This document shows positions 54,469 through 62,276 of a DNA stretch of 64,000 bases, piece after piece. Every line of letters starts with the position of its first letter. Within the stretch, counting starts at the first letter, position 1. Source of the DNA: PCRC01 sp040384665 (GTDB lineage: Bacteria; Pseudomonadota; Gammaproteobacteria; Burkholderiales; Burkholderiaceae_C). The stretch lies in contig JAZKIY010000065.1 in the NCBI GenBank assembly GCA_040384665.1, positions 7,852 to 71,851 of the forward strand. Direction: 5' to 3'. Both the position numbers and the translations under genes were made by a program. Under the pieces are notes generated by a model, which saw nothing but the letters and a program-made list of their open reading frames with translations, was not told the DNA's origin and made no database searches.

Positions 54469-55376
54469 ACCGCCGCGCGCTGCCACTGCTTCAGGTGCGC
54501 CGACAGCGCCTCAAAATTGGGCAGTGGCGTGATGCCGGGCAAGGTGCGGCGGTAGAGCGCCGGGCACTGCCCGCCAACCCAAATGGCCACCGTGGGTGGC
54601 AGTTGCGCGCGCAGCGCACCCAGGCCGCTGAGCACGTACTTGGTGCTCAGGCTGCCGGTGAAACTGAGCGCGACCGCGTCCGAGCGCTGGCTGATGGCGG
54701 CCCGGACGATGTCGCCCACCGGCGTCTGCGGGCCCAGCGACAGGCAGGCGCAACCCTCCAGGGCCATCAGGGTTTCGGCCATCAGCAGGCCGAGGCCGTG
54801 CGCCTCTTTGGGCAAGGTGGTGAGCAGCACACGCGGCCGCCCCGGCGTGCCGGCGTGCAGGTTGTGGATGCCGTGGCGCAGCACCCCGGTGACGGTTTCG
54901 GTGTAAAGGTGCTCTTCAAACACCTGCAGGTCGCCGCGCATCCAGGCGTCGCCCACCAGCGCGTTCATTGGCACCACCACCTCCTGCACAAAACGCGACA
55001 GGCCGAGCTGCGCCACCGCCTGGGCAAAACTGCGGCGCAGCGCGTCCACGTCGTGGTTGCGCAACCAGGCCATGCGGGTGAACACGTCGGTGCCACCATC
55101 GCTCGGCAACGCGGGCGCTTCTGGTGCGGGGCCGGGCAGCAGTGCCAGCATCGCCTCGTAGGGCAGACCGACCACCTTGCCGGGGCGGTGCCCGCAGTCC
55201 AGCAGCCGACGCACCAGCCGCAACCGTTCGACCTGGTCGTTCGGGTAGAGGCGCTCGCCAAGCGCGTCGCGGCTGGGCGCGGGGAAACCGTAGCGGCGCT
55301 CCCAGACACGCAGCGTGTCTTTGCCAATGCCGGTCTCGCGCTCGACGGCGGCGATCGACGCGTCAGCGTGCGTCAT
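54465..55376 (-). CDS. litR: MerR-type regulator with B12-binding photoreceptor domain (CarH/LitR-like)
   Basis: A 303-residue regulator. N-terminal MerR helix-turn-helix (residues 7-75: VERETGIGKDTLRVWERRYG), then a helical bundle and a Rossmann B12-binding domain. Both signatures of adenosylcobalamin-dependent photoreceptors are present: W145-x9-E155-H156 in the bundle and E191-x-H193-x-x-G196 in the Rossmann domain, whose His would ligate cobalt. In CarH/LitR proteins the dark AdoCbl-bound tetramer represses and light breaks it. Likely targets are its own operon (DUF2256, photolyase) and the divergent peroxidase gene. The name is by similarity; CarH or LitR are equally apt. Confidence 0.88.
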   Translation of the reverse strand: MTHADASIAAVERETGIGKDTLRVWERRYGFPAPSRDALGERLYPNDQVERLRLVRRLLDCGHRPGKVVGLPYEAMLALLPGPAPEAPALPSDGGTDVFTRMAWLRNHDVDALRRSFAQAVAQLGLSRFVQEVVVPMNALVGDAWMRGDLQVFEEHLYTETVTGVLRHGIHNLHAGTPGRPRVLLTTLPKEAHGLGLLMAETLMALEGCACLSLGPQTPVGDIVRAAISQRSDAVALSFTGSLSTKYVLSGLGALRAQLPPTVAIWVGGQCPALYRRTLPGITPLPNFEALSAHLKQWQRAAV

Positions 55377-55481
55377 GGCGGGCTCCAGGTGGGGTCATTG
55401 GCGCGGCGTGGGTGGTCAACAGGGTGCGGGGATTAGGATTATGTCTTGGACAAACCAAGGACACAACGAAAGGGCCACCCC
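55377..55481. promoter_or_regulatory. Divergent promoter region with 11-bp-spaced GGACA repeats
   Basis: The 105-bp gap between the CarH/LitR-like regulator and glutathione peroxidase. GGACA occurs at 55448-55452 and 55459-55463, exactly 11 bp apart, inside an imperfect palindrome (TGTCTTGG...CCAAGGACA). CarH-type tetramers bind direct repeats with this period. On the minus strand CATAAT with a TTGTGT 17 bp upstream forms a plausible sigma-70 promoter for the regulator that overlaps the repeats, consistent with autorepression. AGGG precedes the peroxidase start. Operator assignment is inference. Confidence 0.5.
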
Positions 55482-56051
55482 ATGCCAAGCCACCTTGCGC
55501 GCTGCGCCACCTTCGCATTCGTGCTGGCCGCCAGCGCCGCACTGCCCGCACACGCCGCGGACACCGCCTGCCCGGCCCTGATGCAGCACAACTTCCCCCG
55601 CCTGCAGGACGAAAAACCGCAGAACCTGTGCCAGTACGCCGGCAAGGTGGTGGTGGTCGTCAACACCGCCAGCTACTGCGGCTTCACCGGCCAGTACAAG
55701 GGGTTGGAGGCGCTGTACGACCGCTACAAGGACCAGGGCCTGGTGGTGCTGGGTTTTCCCGCCAACAATTTTGGTTCGCAGGAGCCGGGCAACAACGCGC
55801 AGATTGCCGAGTTCTGTGAAAACACCTTTGGCGTGCGCTTCCCGATGCTGGCCAAAACCAGCGTGACCGGGCCCGACGCCAACCCGCTGTACACAGCGCT
55901 CGCGGCCCGCACCGGGCAGCGACCGGAGTGGAATTTCCACAAGTACGTCATTGGCCGCGACGGCCAGACCGTCACCAGCCACGCGAGCGCCGTCAACCCA
56001 CAGGACCGGGCATTTGTGGCCGACATCGAGCGGCAGCTGGCCAAACGCTGA
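55482..56051 (+). CDS. Exported glutathione peroxidase
   Basis: A 189-residue peroxidase with a cleavable signal peptide (about residues 1-25, ending AHA), so it acts in the periplasm on lipid or organic hydroperoxides. The catalytic tetrad is visible: Cys in NTASYCGFTGQYKGLEAL, Gln in GFPANNFGSQEPG, Trp and Asn in WNFHKYV. Cys replaces selenocysteine, as in most bacterial members. The start at 55482 gives the signal peptide; an ATG at 55446 lies inside the promoter region. First gene of the plus-strand stress/lipid series. Confidence 0.9.
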   Translation: MPSHLARCATFAFVLAASAALPAHAADTACPALMQHNFPRLQDEKPQNLCQYAGKVVVVVNTASYCGFTGQYKGLEALYDRYKDQGLVVLGFPANNFGSQEPGNNAQIAEFCENTFGVRFPMLAKTSVTGPDANPLYTALAARTGQRPEWNFHKYVIGRDGQTVTSHASAVNPQDRAFVADIERQLAKR

Positions 56052-56376
56052 CGCCAGCGGCTGTTCAAAAAAATACCAATCAGTCATAATGCGACCAATC
56101 AGTAACTTTTTGAGTCGCCATGCCCGTTTGCGCGCTTCCGCCAGGCCTCGTCGAGAACCGTTCTCGTCGCCGGAACTTATTCTCCGGCGCCCCACTCACA
56201 CCCCCTGCTGGTGGCCGTGCGCCGTCAGCGGTTGGTTTTGTGTTGCGAAGCCTTCCGGGTGAACGTCACCCGGATGCAATCCCGGGGCGATTCTTCTCCT
56301 CCTCCCTCCCTCCCCTTTTCGCATCGGGGCGCTTCGCAACATTTTTCTTCTCTGCCCACGCGGGCCGGGGGCGCGC
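56052..56376 (+). promoter_or_regulatory. 325-bp leader with direct repeats and nested inverted repeats
   Basis: A gene-free stretch before the FAD oxidoreductase. It begins AT-rich with a perfect direct repeat ACCAATCAGT at 56075-56084 and 56094-56103 (19-bp period) flanking CATAAT, a possible -10. Further on are inverted repeats: CGAGAAC-C-GTTCTCG (56152-56166), CGCCGGA/TCCGGCG (56168-56189), and TCCGGGTGA-ACG-TCACCCGGA (56255-56275). The last lies inside a larger stem, TGTTGCGAAGC (56242-56252) with GCTTCGCAACA (56331-56341), followed by TTTTTC. A pyrimidine-rich tract fills the loop. This layout fits an attenuator or cis-acting RNA; no known riboswitch consensus was recognised. Confidence 0.5.
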
Positions 56377-57657
56377 ATGAAGCTCGCCATCGTTGGCTCC
56401 GGCATCTCCGGCCTGTCGGTCGCGCACACGCTGCAGGGCCGCGCCGACATCACCCTGTTTGAAGCGGGCGACTACTTCGGCGGCCACACCCACACCGTAG
56501 ACATCACGCTGCCCACGCCCCAAGGCCCGGTCACCCACGGGGTGGACACCGGCTTTCTGGTCTACAACGAGCGCACCTACCCGAACCTGATCAACCTGTT
56601 TGCCGAACTCGGGGTGGAGACCGCGCATTCGGACATGTCGTTTTCGGTCAAGGTGCCGAACGCGTTTGGCAAAAAAAGCCTTGAGTGGAGCGGCTCCAGC
56701 CTGAACACGGTGTTTGCCCAGCGCAGCAACCTGGTCAACGGCCGCTTCCTGAAGATGCTGCGCGACCTGGTGCGCTTCAACAAGCTGGCCACGCACATCG
56801 CCGAAGCCAACCAGGAGGCGCAGCTGCAGCAGCCGCTGGGCGAGTTTTTGCGCCAGCACCGCTTCAGCGACGAATTCCGCGACTGGTATTTCCTGCCCAT
56901 GATCGGCTGCATCTGGAGCTGCCCAACCGACCAGATGCTGCAGTTCCCGATCGCCACGATGATCCGTTTCTGCCACAACCACGGGCTGATCCAGGTCAGC
57001 AACCGGCCGCGCTGGTTCACCGTGAAGGGCGGCGCCCGCAACTATGTGGACAAGATCGTTGCCCACATCGCCGACAAGCGGCTGAACACCCCCGTGCGCT
57101 TGATTGAACGCGATACCGACGGTGTGCGCATCGTCACCGACGGCCGGGCCGAACGCTTTGACAAGGTGGTGATCGCCACCCACTCCGACCAGGCACTGGC
57201 GCTGCTGCGCGACCCCAGCCCGCAAGAGCAGGCCACGCTCGGCGCGGTGCGTTACCACCCCAACACCGCGGTGCTGCACACCGACGCCTCGGTGCTGCCC
57301 GAACGGCCGCTGGCCTGGGCAGCCTGGAACTACGAACGCGCACAAGGCAGCGACCGCGAGCAGGCGCAGGTCTGCCTGCACTATTTGATCAACAAGCTGC
57401 AGCCGATCCCTTTCACCCAGCCGGTGGTCGTCTCGCTGAATCCGGTTCGCCCGATCGACCGTAAGTTCATCATGGGCGAATTCCACTACGCACACCCGGT
57501 GTTTGACCTCGCCGCCATCCGCGCGCAGGCCGACATCGCCACCCTGCAGGGCCAGCAGCACACCTACTACTGCGGGGCCTGGCTCGGCTATGGTTTCCAC
57601 GAAGACGGCCTGAAGTCTGGCCTGAGCGCGGCGCGCCAACTGCTGCAGAGCCTGTGA
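56377..57657 (+). CDS. FAD-dependent oxidoreductase (amine-oxidase fold, fatty-acid-modification locus type)
   Basis: A 426-residue flavoprotein: FAD-binding GxGxxG at residues 7-12 (VGSGISGLSVAHTL), the amine-oxidase second glycine loop FEAGDYFGGHTHTV, and a C-terminal YCGAWLGYGFHEDGLKSG that closes the FAD site. Homologues occur next to cyclopropane-fatty-acid-synthase-like genes; in Rhodobacter sphaeroides a protein of this type acts as a desaturase of methylated acyl chains on the route to furan fatty acids. That role here is inference from context. The stop overlaps the DUF1365 start (TGATG). Confidence 0.85.
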   Translation: MKLAIVGSGISGLSVAHTLQGRADITLFEAGDYFGGHTHTVDITLPTPQGPVTHGVDTGFLVYNERTYPNLINLFAELGVETAHSDMSFSVKVPNAFGKKSLEWSGSSLNTVFAQRSNLVNGRFLKMLRDLVRFNKLATHIAEANQEAQLQQPLGEFLRQHRFSDEFRDWYFLPMIGCIWSCPTDQMLQFPIATMIRFCHNHGLIQVSNRPRWFTVKGGARNYVDKIVAHIADKRLNTPVRLIERDTDGVRIVTDGRAERFDKVVIATHSDQALALLRDPSPQEQATLGAVRYHPNTAVLHTDASVLPERPLAWAAWNYERAQGSDREQAQVCLHYLINKLQPIPFTQPVVVSLNPVRPIDRKFIMGEFHYAHPVFDLAAIRAQADIATLQGQQHTYYCGAWLGYGFHEDGLKSGLSAARQLLQSL

Positions 57658-58460
57658 TGCACACCTTGCCCCACCCCACCCCATCGGCTGCGCCCGCGCA
57701 GCCGATGCTGGGATTCGGGCAGGTGCGGCACACGCGGGTGCGGCCGGCAAAAAATGCTTTCGCCTACCCCACCTATTTTTTGATGCTGCCGATGCGCGCA
57801 CTGGCGCAGCACGGCAGCCGCGCGCTGGCCTGCAACCGCGCCGGTTTTCTGAGCTTTTTTGACCGCGACCACGGCGACGGCCGCGGCCCCGCCGAGGGTG
57901 GCGCGCTGGCCTGGCTGGACGCGCTGCTGCAGCGCGAAGGCGTGACAGACGCCACCGGCGAGGTCTGGCTGCACTGCTACCCGCGGGTGCTGGGCTACAC
58001 CTTCAAGCCGGTGAGCTTTTGGTACTGCCACACCGCCAGCGGCGCGCTGCGCTGCATCGTGGTGGAGGTGAACAACACCTTTGGCGAACGCCACTGCTAT
58101 TTGCTCGACCAGCCCCAGTACGGCGCCGAGCTGCAGGCCGACAAGGTGTTCCACGTCTCGCCGTTCTGCACGCTGGAAGGCGGCTACCGCTTCCGCTTCA
58201 TGCGCACCGAACACGCTGGCGTTGCCAAAACCGTGGCCCGCATCGACTACCACGACGCCACCGGCCTGCTGCTGCAAACCAGCGTCAGCGGCACGCTGGT
58301 GCCGGTGTCTGCCGCCAGCGTGCGCCAGGCGCTGTGGCGCTACCCGGCCATGACCTTTGGCGTGGTGGCGCGCATCCACTGGCAGGCCCTGAAGCTCTGG
58401 GTCAAGCGGGTGCGTTTCATCAGCAAGCCCACGCCGCCCGACCAGTTCGTCACCCGCTAA
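57657..58460 (+). CDS. DUF1365 family protein
   Basis: A 267-residue protein with the DUF1365 core: GQVRHTRVRPAKNAFAYPTYFL near the N-terminus, YPRVLGYTFKPVSFWYCH, EVNNTFGERHCYLL and FHVSPFCTLEGGYRF. Function unknown; genes of this family lie between an FAD oxidoreductase and a CFA-synthase-like gene in many Gram-negative bacteria, suggesting work on the same lipid substrate. Start ATG 57657 shares one base with the upstream stop. Confidence 0.9.
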   Translation: MHTLPHPTPSAAPAQPMLGFGQVRHTRVRPAKNAFAYPTYFLMLPMRALAQHGSRALACNRAGFLSFFDRDHGDGRGPAEGGALAWLDALLQREGVTDATGEVWLHCYPRVLGYTFKPVSFWYCHTASGALRCIVVEVNNTFGERHCYLLDQPQYGAELQADKVFHVSPFCTLEGGYRFRFMRTEHAGVAKTVARIDYHDATGLLLQTSVSGTLVPVSAASVRQALWRYPAMTFGVVARIHWQALKLWVKRVRFISKPTPPDQFVTR

Positions 58461-58494
58461 CCCGCTCTTTCCCCAGACAAGGCAACCCACCGCC

Positions 58495-59727
58495 ATGAAC
58501 ACGACCACCAGCGCCTCCCCCTTCGCCCTGCCCCAGGGTGCGCCGGCCTCGGCCCGTGCCACCGTCAAGCTGCTGCAGCGGTTGCGCCACGGCAGCCTGA
58601 CGGTGCAGTTCCCCAACGGCAGCCACTACCGCTTTGGCCAGGCCGATTTGTCGGGCGACCACCCGGCGGCCAGCATCACGCTGACCAACTGGAACGTCTG
58701 CGGCGCGGCGCTCAAATCGGGCGACATCGGCTTTGCCGAAACCTACATCGCCGGCGACTGGACCACCCCCAACCTGCCAGACTTGCTCAAGGTTTTCCTC
58801 GGCAACCGGCACGAGGTGGAAGAGATCATTTACGGCACCTGGATCGGCCGCTTCATCTACCGCATCAAGCACCTGCTGAACCGCAACACCAAGGCCAACA
58901 GCCAGAAGAACATCCAGGCGCACTACGACCTTGGCAACGCCTTCTACGAACTCTGGCTGGACGACACGATGAACTACTCGTCGGCCTGGTTCGAGGGCGA
59001 CATGGACAAGCCGCTGCGCGAAGCCCAGCACGCCAAGGTGCGCCGCGCGCTGCGCATGGTGGATTTGAAGCCCGGCGAACGCGTGCTGGAAATTGGCTGT
59101 GGCTGGGGCGCGCTGGCCGAGATGGCCACCACCGAGTTCGGCGCCCGCATTGCCGGCGTGACGCTGAGCCACGAGCAGCTGGCGTTTGCCAACGCCCGCA
59201 TGGCGAAGTTTGGCGTGAGCGAACAGGCCGATTTGCGCCTGCAGGACTACCGCGACATCCACGACGGCCCTTACGACGCGGTGTGCTCCATCGAGATGGT
59301 CGAGGCCGTGGGCCGCGAGTACTGGCCCACCTACTTCCAGACCATCGGCCGCCTGCTGAAGCCGGGCGGCAAGGCCTGCATCCAGAGCATCGTCATCGAC
59401 GACAAGTACTTTGACCAGTACATTGCCTCGACCGACTTCATCCAGCAGTACATCTTCCCAGGCGGTTGCCTGCCCTGCCCAAGCGCGTTCCGCCAGCAGG
59501 CCAACGCGGCCGGGCTGGACGTGGTGGACGAGTTCTCGTTCGGCCTGGACTATGCTGAAACGCTGAAGCGCTGGCGCGTGAAGTTCATGGCCGAAAAAGA
59601 ACGCGTTCTGCTCACCGGTTTTGACGAAAGGTTCATGCGCATATGGGAGTTTTATCTGGCCTACTGCGAAGCCGCTTTCGCCAAGTCGAGTACCGACGTG
59701 GTGCAGTACACGCTGCGCAAACGCTGA
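58495..59727 (+). CDS. Cyclopropane-fatty-acyl-phospholipid synthase family methyltransferase
   Basis: A 410-residue SAM-dependent enzyme acting on double bonds of acyl chains in membrane phospholipids. An N-terminal lipid-binding domain (to about 130) precedes the catalytic domain: HYDLGNAFYELWLDDTMNYSS (143-163), the SAM loop VLEIGCGWGA (197-206), CSIEMVEAVGREYW, and YIFPGGCLP. It could form a cyclopropane ring or, as suggested for the furan-fatty-acid locus, add a plain methyl branch; the sequence alone does not decide. Starts 34 nt after DUF1365. Confidence 0.93.
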   Translation: MNTTTSASPFALPQGAPASARATVKLLQRLRHGSLTVQFPNGSHYRFGQADLSGDHPAASITLTNWNVCGAALKSGDIGFAETYIAGDWTTPNLPDLLKVFLGNRHEVEEIIYGTWIGRFIYRIKHLLNRNTKANSQKNIQAHYDLGNAFYELWLDDTMNYSSAWFEGDMDKPLREAQHAKVRRALRMVDLKPGERVLEIGCGWGALAEMATTEFGARIAGVTLSHEQLAFANARMAKFGVSEQADLRLQDYRDIHDGPYDAVCSIEMVEAVGREYWPTYFQTIGRLLKPGGKACIQSIVIDDKYFDQYIASTDFIQQYIFPGGCLPCPSAFRQQANAAGLDVVDEFSFGLDYAETLKRWRVKFMAEKERVLLTGFDERFMRIWEFYLAYCEAAFAKSSTDVVQYTLRKR

Positions 59728-60248
59728 CCCTCGCCGCCGCGTTGGCCTGCGGTGGGGTGGCGTTCGCGCAGGCGCCGCAACCGGTGGTCGCCAGTGCGGT
59801 GCCCGACGCCAAGCTCAGCGGTGAGAAGCTGTTCCGCTACTGGGGCTTTTCGGTCTACACCGCGCGGCTCTGGGTGCCACCCGGCTTCAAGCCCAACGAC
59901 TTTGCCAACCAGCCCTTCGCGCTGGAACTGGCCTACCTGCGCGACTTTGCCGGCGCCGACATCGCCGACCGTTCGCTGGCCGAGATGAAACGCGTGGGCG
60001 GTTTTTCAGACGCGCAGGGCGCGCAGTGGCTGGCGCGCATGAAAGAGGTGTTCCCCAACATCAAAAACGGCGAGACGCTGACCGGCGTGCACCAGCCCGG
60101 CGTGGGCGCGCGTTTCTTCCACAACGGGAAACCGCTGGCCGAGGTGCGCGACGCCGAGTTCTCGCGCCGCTTCTTTGGCATTTGGCTGGCCACCAGCACC
60201 TCTGAACCCGAACTGCGCAGCGCGCTGCTGGCCGGGGCCGCGCAGTGA
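59643..60248 (+). CDS. Chalcone isomerase-like exported protein
   Basis: The product (201 residues from ATG 59643) has a hydrophobic signal (TLTLAAALACGGVAFAQA) and a chalcone-isomerase-like domain with LSGEKLFRYWGFSVYTARLWV and FFGIWLATSTSEPELRSALL. Bacterial members have no proven isomerase activity and may bind fatty acids. ATG 59643 lies 85 nt inside the cfa-like gene, an unusually long overlap. The only tighter choice is a CTG at 59724 that would overlap the upstream stop as CTGA, in line with the other junctions here but with a rare start codon. The N-terminus is therefore uncertain. Confidence 0.8.
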   Translation: MGVLSGLLRSRFRQVEYRRGAVHAAQTLTLAAALACGGVAFAQAPQPVVASAVPDAKLSGEKLFRYWGFSVYTARLWVPPGFKPNDFANQPFALELAYLRDFAGADIADRSLAEMKRVGGFSDAQGAQWLARMKEVFPNIKNGETLTGVHQPGVGARFFHNGKPLAEVRDAEFSRRFFGIWLATSTSEPELRSALLAGAAQ

Positions 60249-61615
60249 GCTGGTGGGGGCGCGCCGACAGCGTCTGGACGGGCAGCACTTGGACAGGTGG
60301 GTGGCGCGACGGCCTGCGCTACGGCCTGATGGGCCTGCCGCTGGCGTTTGTGGCGCTGCCGCTGTACGTGATTTTGCCCAACCACTACGCGCGCGAGTTC
60401 GGTGTGCCGCTGGCCACGCTGGGCGCGGTGCTGCTGGGCGCACGGCTGTTTGACGCGCTGATCGACCCGTTCATTGGCCGCTGGTGCGACCGGCTGTTTG
60501 CCCGCGCACTCACCGCCGTGCTGGCGTTTGCCGGCATCGCGTCGGTGGCGCTGGCTGGTGGTTTTGCGCTGCTGTTTTTTCCGCCCACGCGCGAACCCAC
60601 CACGCTGCTGGTGTGGGCCAGTGCGTTGCTGGTGCTGACCTACGCCGCCTACAGCGCGGTGAGCGTGGCGCACCAGTCCTGGGGCGCGATGCTGGGCAAC
60701 CTCGGCGGCGGGAATGACGGCCAGCGCAGCCGGGTGGTGGCGTGGCGCGAGGGCCTGGGTTTGGTGGGCGTCATTGCCGCGTCGGTCACGCCGGTGGCGC
60801 TGGGCCTGCCGGCCACGGTGGCGCTGTTCTGGGTCACGCTGGGCATCGGCTGGCTGGCCTGGGCGCGTGCCGGGCGGCCTGCGGCAGCGCCCCGCAACCC
60901 CGCACAAGACACGGCGCCGGTCAGCAGCTGGTTGCCGTTCTGCCAGCCGGCCTTCAACCGCCTGCTGGCCGTGTTCATGCTCAACGGCATTGCCAGCGCG
61001 GTGCCCGCCACGCTGGTGCTGTTCTTCATTCAAGACCGGTTGCAGGCGCCCAAGGCGATGGAACCGGCGTTTCTGGGCAGCTACTTTTTGTGTGCGGCGC
61101 TGTCCATCCCGCTGTGGCTGAAGCTGGTGGCACGCATTGGGCTGGCGCGCAGCTGGCTGGTGGGCATGGGCCTGTCGATCGCGGTGTTTGTCTGGGCCAC
61201 CCAGCTCGGCGCGGGCGACGGCACGCTGTTCCTGCTGGTGTGCGCGCTCTCGGGCGTGGCGCTGGGCACCGACCTCGCCCTGCCCGGCGCGATGCTGGCC
61301 GGCGTGATCGCCAACGCCGCACCCGCGCCGCACGGCAACAGCCCCGCACCGGTGGCTGGCCTGTACTTTGGCTGGTGGAACTTTGCCACCAAGCTCAACC
61401 TGGCGCTGGCCGCCGGCCTGGCACTGCCGCTCCTGGGCCTGCTGGGCTACACCCCCGGCAGCACCGACCCCGCCGGTTTGCGGGTGCTGGTGGCCGCCTA
61501 CTGCCTGCTGCCCTGCGCGCTGAAACTGCTCGCCGCTGCCGCGTTGTATGGTCTGATTGTCCGCAACGACGCCACCCCGCTGGCCCTGACCACCCCGACT
61601 GGAGGAACCCCATGA
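60245..61615 (+). CDS. MFS transporter (GPH/MelB-like)
   Basis: A 456-residue inner-membrane transporter with about 12 hydrophobic segments and the cation-symporter-type loop FDALIDPFIGRWCDRLF. It begins with GTG in a GTGA overlap with the chalcone-isomerase-like gene and ends in an ATGA overlap with DUF3833. An equivalent MFS gene belongs to the singlet-oxygen regulon of Rhodobacter sphaeroides as I recall it. A lipid or lysolipid substrate is a guess from context. Confidence 0.87.
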   Translation: MSWWGRADSVWTGSTWTGGWRDGLRYGLMGLPLAFVALPLYVILPNHYAREFGVPLATLGAVLLGARLFDALIDPFIGRWCDRLFARALTAVLAFAGIASVALAGGFALLFFPPTREPTTLLVWASALLVLTYAAYSAVSVAHQSWGAMLGNLGGGNDGQRSRVVAWREGLGLVGVIAASVTPVALGLPATVALFWVTLGIGWLAWARAGRPAAAPRNPAQDTAPVSSWLPFCQPAFNRLLAVFMLNGIASAVPATLVLFFIQDRLQAPKAMEPAFLGSYFLCAALSIPLWLKLVARIGLARSWLVGMGLSIAVFVWATQLGAGDGTLFLLVCALSGVALGTDLALPGAMLAGVIANAAPAPHGNSPAPVAGLYFGWWNFATKLNLALAAGLALPLLGLLGYTPGSTDPAGLRVLVAAYCLLPCALKLLAAAALYGLIVRNDATPLALTTPTGGTP

Positions 61616-62160
61616 ACAAACGCCAACTCCTGGCCCTGGCCGCCGCCGGCGGCGTGGTGGCCGTGGCCGGCTGCGCATCGCCCCAGCCGGCGGACTACGC
61701 GAGCGAAAAACCCGCGCTCGATTTGCGCAAGTACTTCAACGGCACGCTGGACGCCTATGGCGTCTTCACCGACCGTTCCGGCAAGGTGGTGAAGCGCTTC
61801 ACCGTGGTCATGGTCTGCCGCTGGCAGGGCGCGGCCGGCGCCGAAGAAGGCGTGCTGGACGAAGCCTTCACCTACTCCGACGGCACCAAACAGCGCCGCA
61901 TCTGGCGCATCAAACGCACCGGCGACGGCAGCTACATCGGCCGCGCCGACGACGTGGTGGGCGAGGCCATTGGCACCGAGCGCGGCAACGCCCTGCGCTG
62001 GAACTACACGCTGGCACTGCCGGTGGACGACCGCATTGTGGAGGTGCAGTTTGACGACTGGATGTACCTCATGAGCGACAAGGTCATGCTCAACAAAGCC
62101 ACCATGAGCAAGTACGGCGTGAAGCTGGGCGAGGTCACGCTGTCGTTCACCAAGCGCTGA
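61612..62160 (+). CDS. DUF3833 family lipoprotein
   Basis: A 182-residue lipoprotein: signal with lipobox VAGC (Cys about residue 21), then the DUF3833 body with LDLRKYFNGTLDAYGVFTDRSGKVVKRF and a C-terminal DDWMYLMSDKVMLNKATMSKYG. The start has GGAGG six bases upstream and overlaps the transporter stop as ATGA. Function unknown; recurrently found with cfa-like, DUF1365 and SDR genes, so probably an envelope component of the same process. Confidence 0.88.
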   Translation: MNKRQLLALAAAGGVVAVAGCASPQPADYASEKPALDLRKYFNGTLDAYGVFTDRSGKVVKRFTVVMVCRWQGAAGAEEGVLDEAFTYSDGTKQRRIWRIKRTGDGSYIGRADDVVGEAIGTERGNALRWNYTLALPVDDRIVEVQFDDWMYLMSDKVMLNKATMSKYGVKLGEVTLSFTKR

Positions 62161-62198
62161 ACGGCCTTGGCGCGGGTTTTTCAGGCCTGTCAGGGTGA

Positions 62199-62263
62199 TT
62201 TTTAAGCCAAATCACCCGCAAGCCCTAGTGAAACCTGGCAGTACAGCTATCAATAAATGAGCA
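62199..62263 (-). repeat. Dispersed ~65-bp element, copy 8 (intergenic DUF3833-SDR)
   Basis: On the minus strand TTGCTCATTTATTGATAGCT, GCCAGGTTTCACTAGGGCTT and GTGATTTGGCTTAAAAA: a good copy in reverse orientation. Confidence 0.78.
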
Positions 62264-62276
62264 ATAGGGAGCCCCC

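Noticed and set aside
56240..56345. Cobalamin riboswitch in the leader, given the nearby B12 regulator
   Set aside because: No B12-box-like sequence was found; the stems do not match the cobalamin fold as I know it.
56120..56380. 86-codon frame in the leader before the FAD oxidoreductase
   Set aside because: No ribosome site or recognisable domain, and it runs through the inverted repeats; the region looks regulatory.
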